Shown here one piece after another: positions 6,099 to 6,446 of a stretch of 6,446 nt of DNA. The stretch spans positions 1 through 6,446 of the forward strand of contig CAKZVN010000172.1 in the NCBI GenBank assembly GCA_937922105.1, in the 5' to 3' direction. Below the pieces are notes generated by a model. The model worked only from the letters and a program-made list of their open reading frames with translations, was not told where the DNA came from and ran no database searches. Each line of letters begins with the position of its first letter. Positions within the stretch are counted from its first letter, which is position 1. Source of the DNA: an uncultured Litorilinea sp. (GTDB lineage Bacteria > Chloroflexota > Anaerolineae > Caldilineales > Caldilineaceae). Both the position numbers and the translations under genes were made by a program.

Positions 6099-6446
6099 CG
6101 TCTGTCCCCGCAATGAAAGGGATGACGCGCTTCTCGACATACTCATCCACAACGCGCAACCGTTCAGATGGATTCATGACCCCCTCATAGGCCTGCGGCC
6201 AAAAAAATTGAGTTTCGACAAAGATTTTCTTCGTGTCACGAAGAAATGACTCAACTTTCACCTCAATTTGATATGATTCGGACGCATTCTGGAGAGGGGG
6301 CATCACAAACCGCAGCCCACCGCCCAACACGGGCCGCCCCAAAATATTGAGCGTTTGCGGCGGCTGTTTGAGACGATGTTCCCACAGCTCCTGGAAGGCA
6401 TGGTCATGAGATGACTCAAACAAGTCGCGCACTGTCACATCGCAAT
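6082..6446 (-). CDS. Unknown protein, C-terminal part (5' end outside window), first visible gene of the toxin-antitoxin block
   Basis: I do not recognise this protein. The frame is open to the window edge; a GTG at 6438 could be a start, but two in-frame codons precede it with no stop and no ribosome site can be seen, so a partial gene is more likely. About 120 residues are visible: a helical, charged beginning (DLFESSHDHAFQELWEHRL), a middle of strands (LGGGLRFVMPP, then SYQIEVKVESF and KKIFVETQFFWP), and a C-terminal helix (NPSERLRVVDEYVEKRVIPF). There are no membrane segments or cysteine clusters. Its TAG lies inside the antitoxin gene (17-base overlap), so the two are probably translated together. 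It could be a third component of the toxin-antitoxin operon or an unrelated upstream gene. Confidence 0.65.
   Translation of the reverse strand, partial: CDVTVRDLFESSHDHAFQELWEHRLKQPPQTLNILGRPVLGGGLRFVMPPLQNASESYQIEVKVESFLRDTKKIFVETQFFWPQAYEGVMNPSERLRVVDEYVEKRVIPFIAGTDDEHIG

Noticed and set aside
6099..6152. Longer antitoxin start at 6152
   Set aside because: The added residues are a Ser/Met/Arg-rich stretch overlapping the preceding gene, with no better ribosome site than ATG 6098.
1..6446. CRISPR array, tRNA, rRNA or complete insertion sequence
   Set aside because: I saw no regularly spaced repeats, no tRNA-like cloverleaf, no rRNA stretches and no transposase reading frame; almost all of the window is covered by protein-coding genes.

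Overview
This window is bacterial. It has GC-rich coding DNA on the left, purine-rich Shine-Dalgarno sites just ahead of most genes, tightly packed genes, and a type II toxin-antitoxin module on the right. The gene mix and sequence style (Msm/Ugp-type sugar importer permeases, a cytoplasmic NodB-fold deacetylase, a MazF module) would suit a Chloroflexota-like or other free-living environmental bacterium. That placement is an impression, because nothing in the window is a taxonomic marker.

Left and centre (1-5323, all + strand) look like one operon of six genes with gaps of 1 to about 70 bases. In order they are: the 3' end of a MalF/UgpA-type sugar ABC permease (cut by the window start), a complete MalG/UgpE-type partner permease, a NodB-fold polysaccharide deacetylase-like hydrolase, a DegT/DnrJ/EryC1/StrS PLP aminotransferase (best start GTG at 2380), a small cyclase/kynurenine-formamidase-family protein (start 3764, one base after the aminotransferase stop), and an extended-SDR NAD-dependent epimerase/dehydratase. 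The simplest joint reading is import of a sugar-like, probably N-acylated amino sugar or aminocyclitol, followed by deacylation, amino-group transfer, hydrolysis or ring-opening, and oxidoreduction or epimerisation. The substrate cannot be named from the sequence. The alternative is synthesis of a decorated glycan. No solute-binding protein, ATPase or regulator is visible; they may lie upstream or elsewhere.

A short spacer (5324-5493) separates this operon from a convergent minus-strand block. The spacer has small inverted repeats and a 31-codon ORF of doubtful status, but no textbook terminator.

Right (5494-6446, minus strand, visibly less GC-rich) holds three overlapping genes read right to left: a partial unknown protein entering from beyond the window, an 86-residue putative antitoxin, and a MazF-family endoribonuclease toxin. 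Successive stop and start codons overlap (17 bases, then a one-base TAATG overlap), which suggests coupled translation.

The most notable points are the cyclase-family protein that has lost most of the canonical metal ligands, the unusual combination of enzymes behind the importer, and a MazF whose partner does not look like a MazE/AbrB or a clear ribbon-helix-helix antitoxin.
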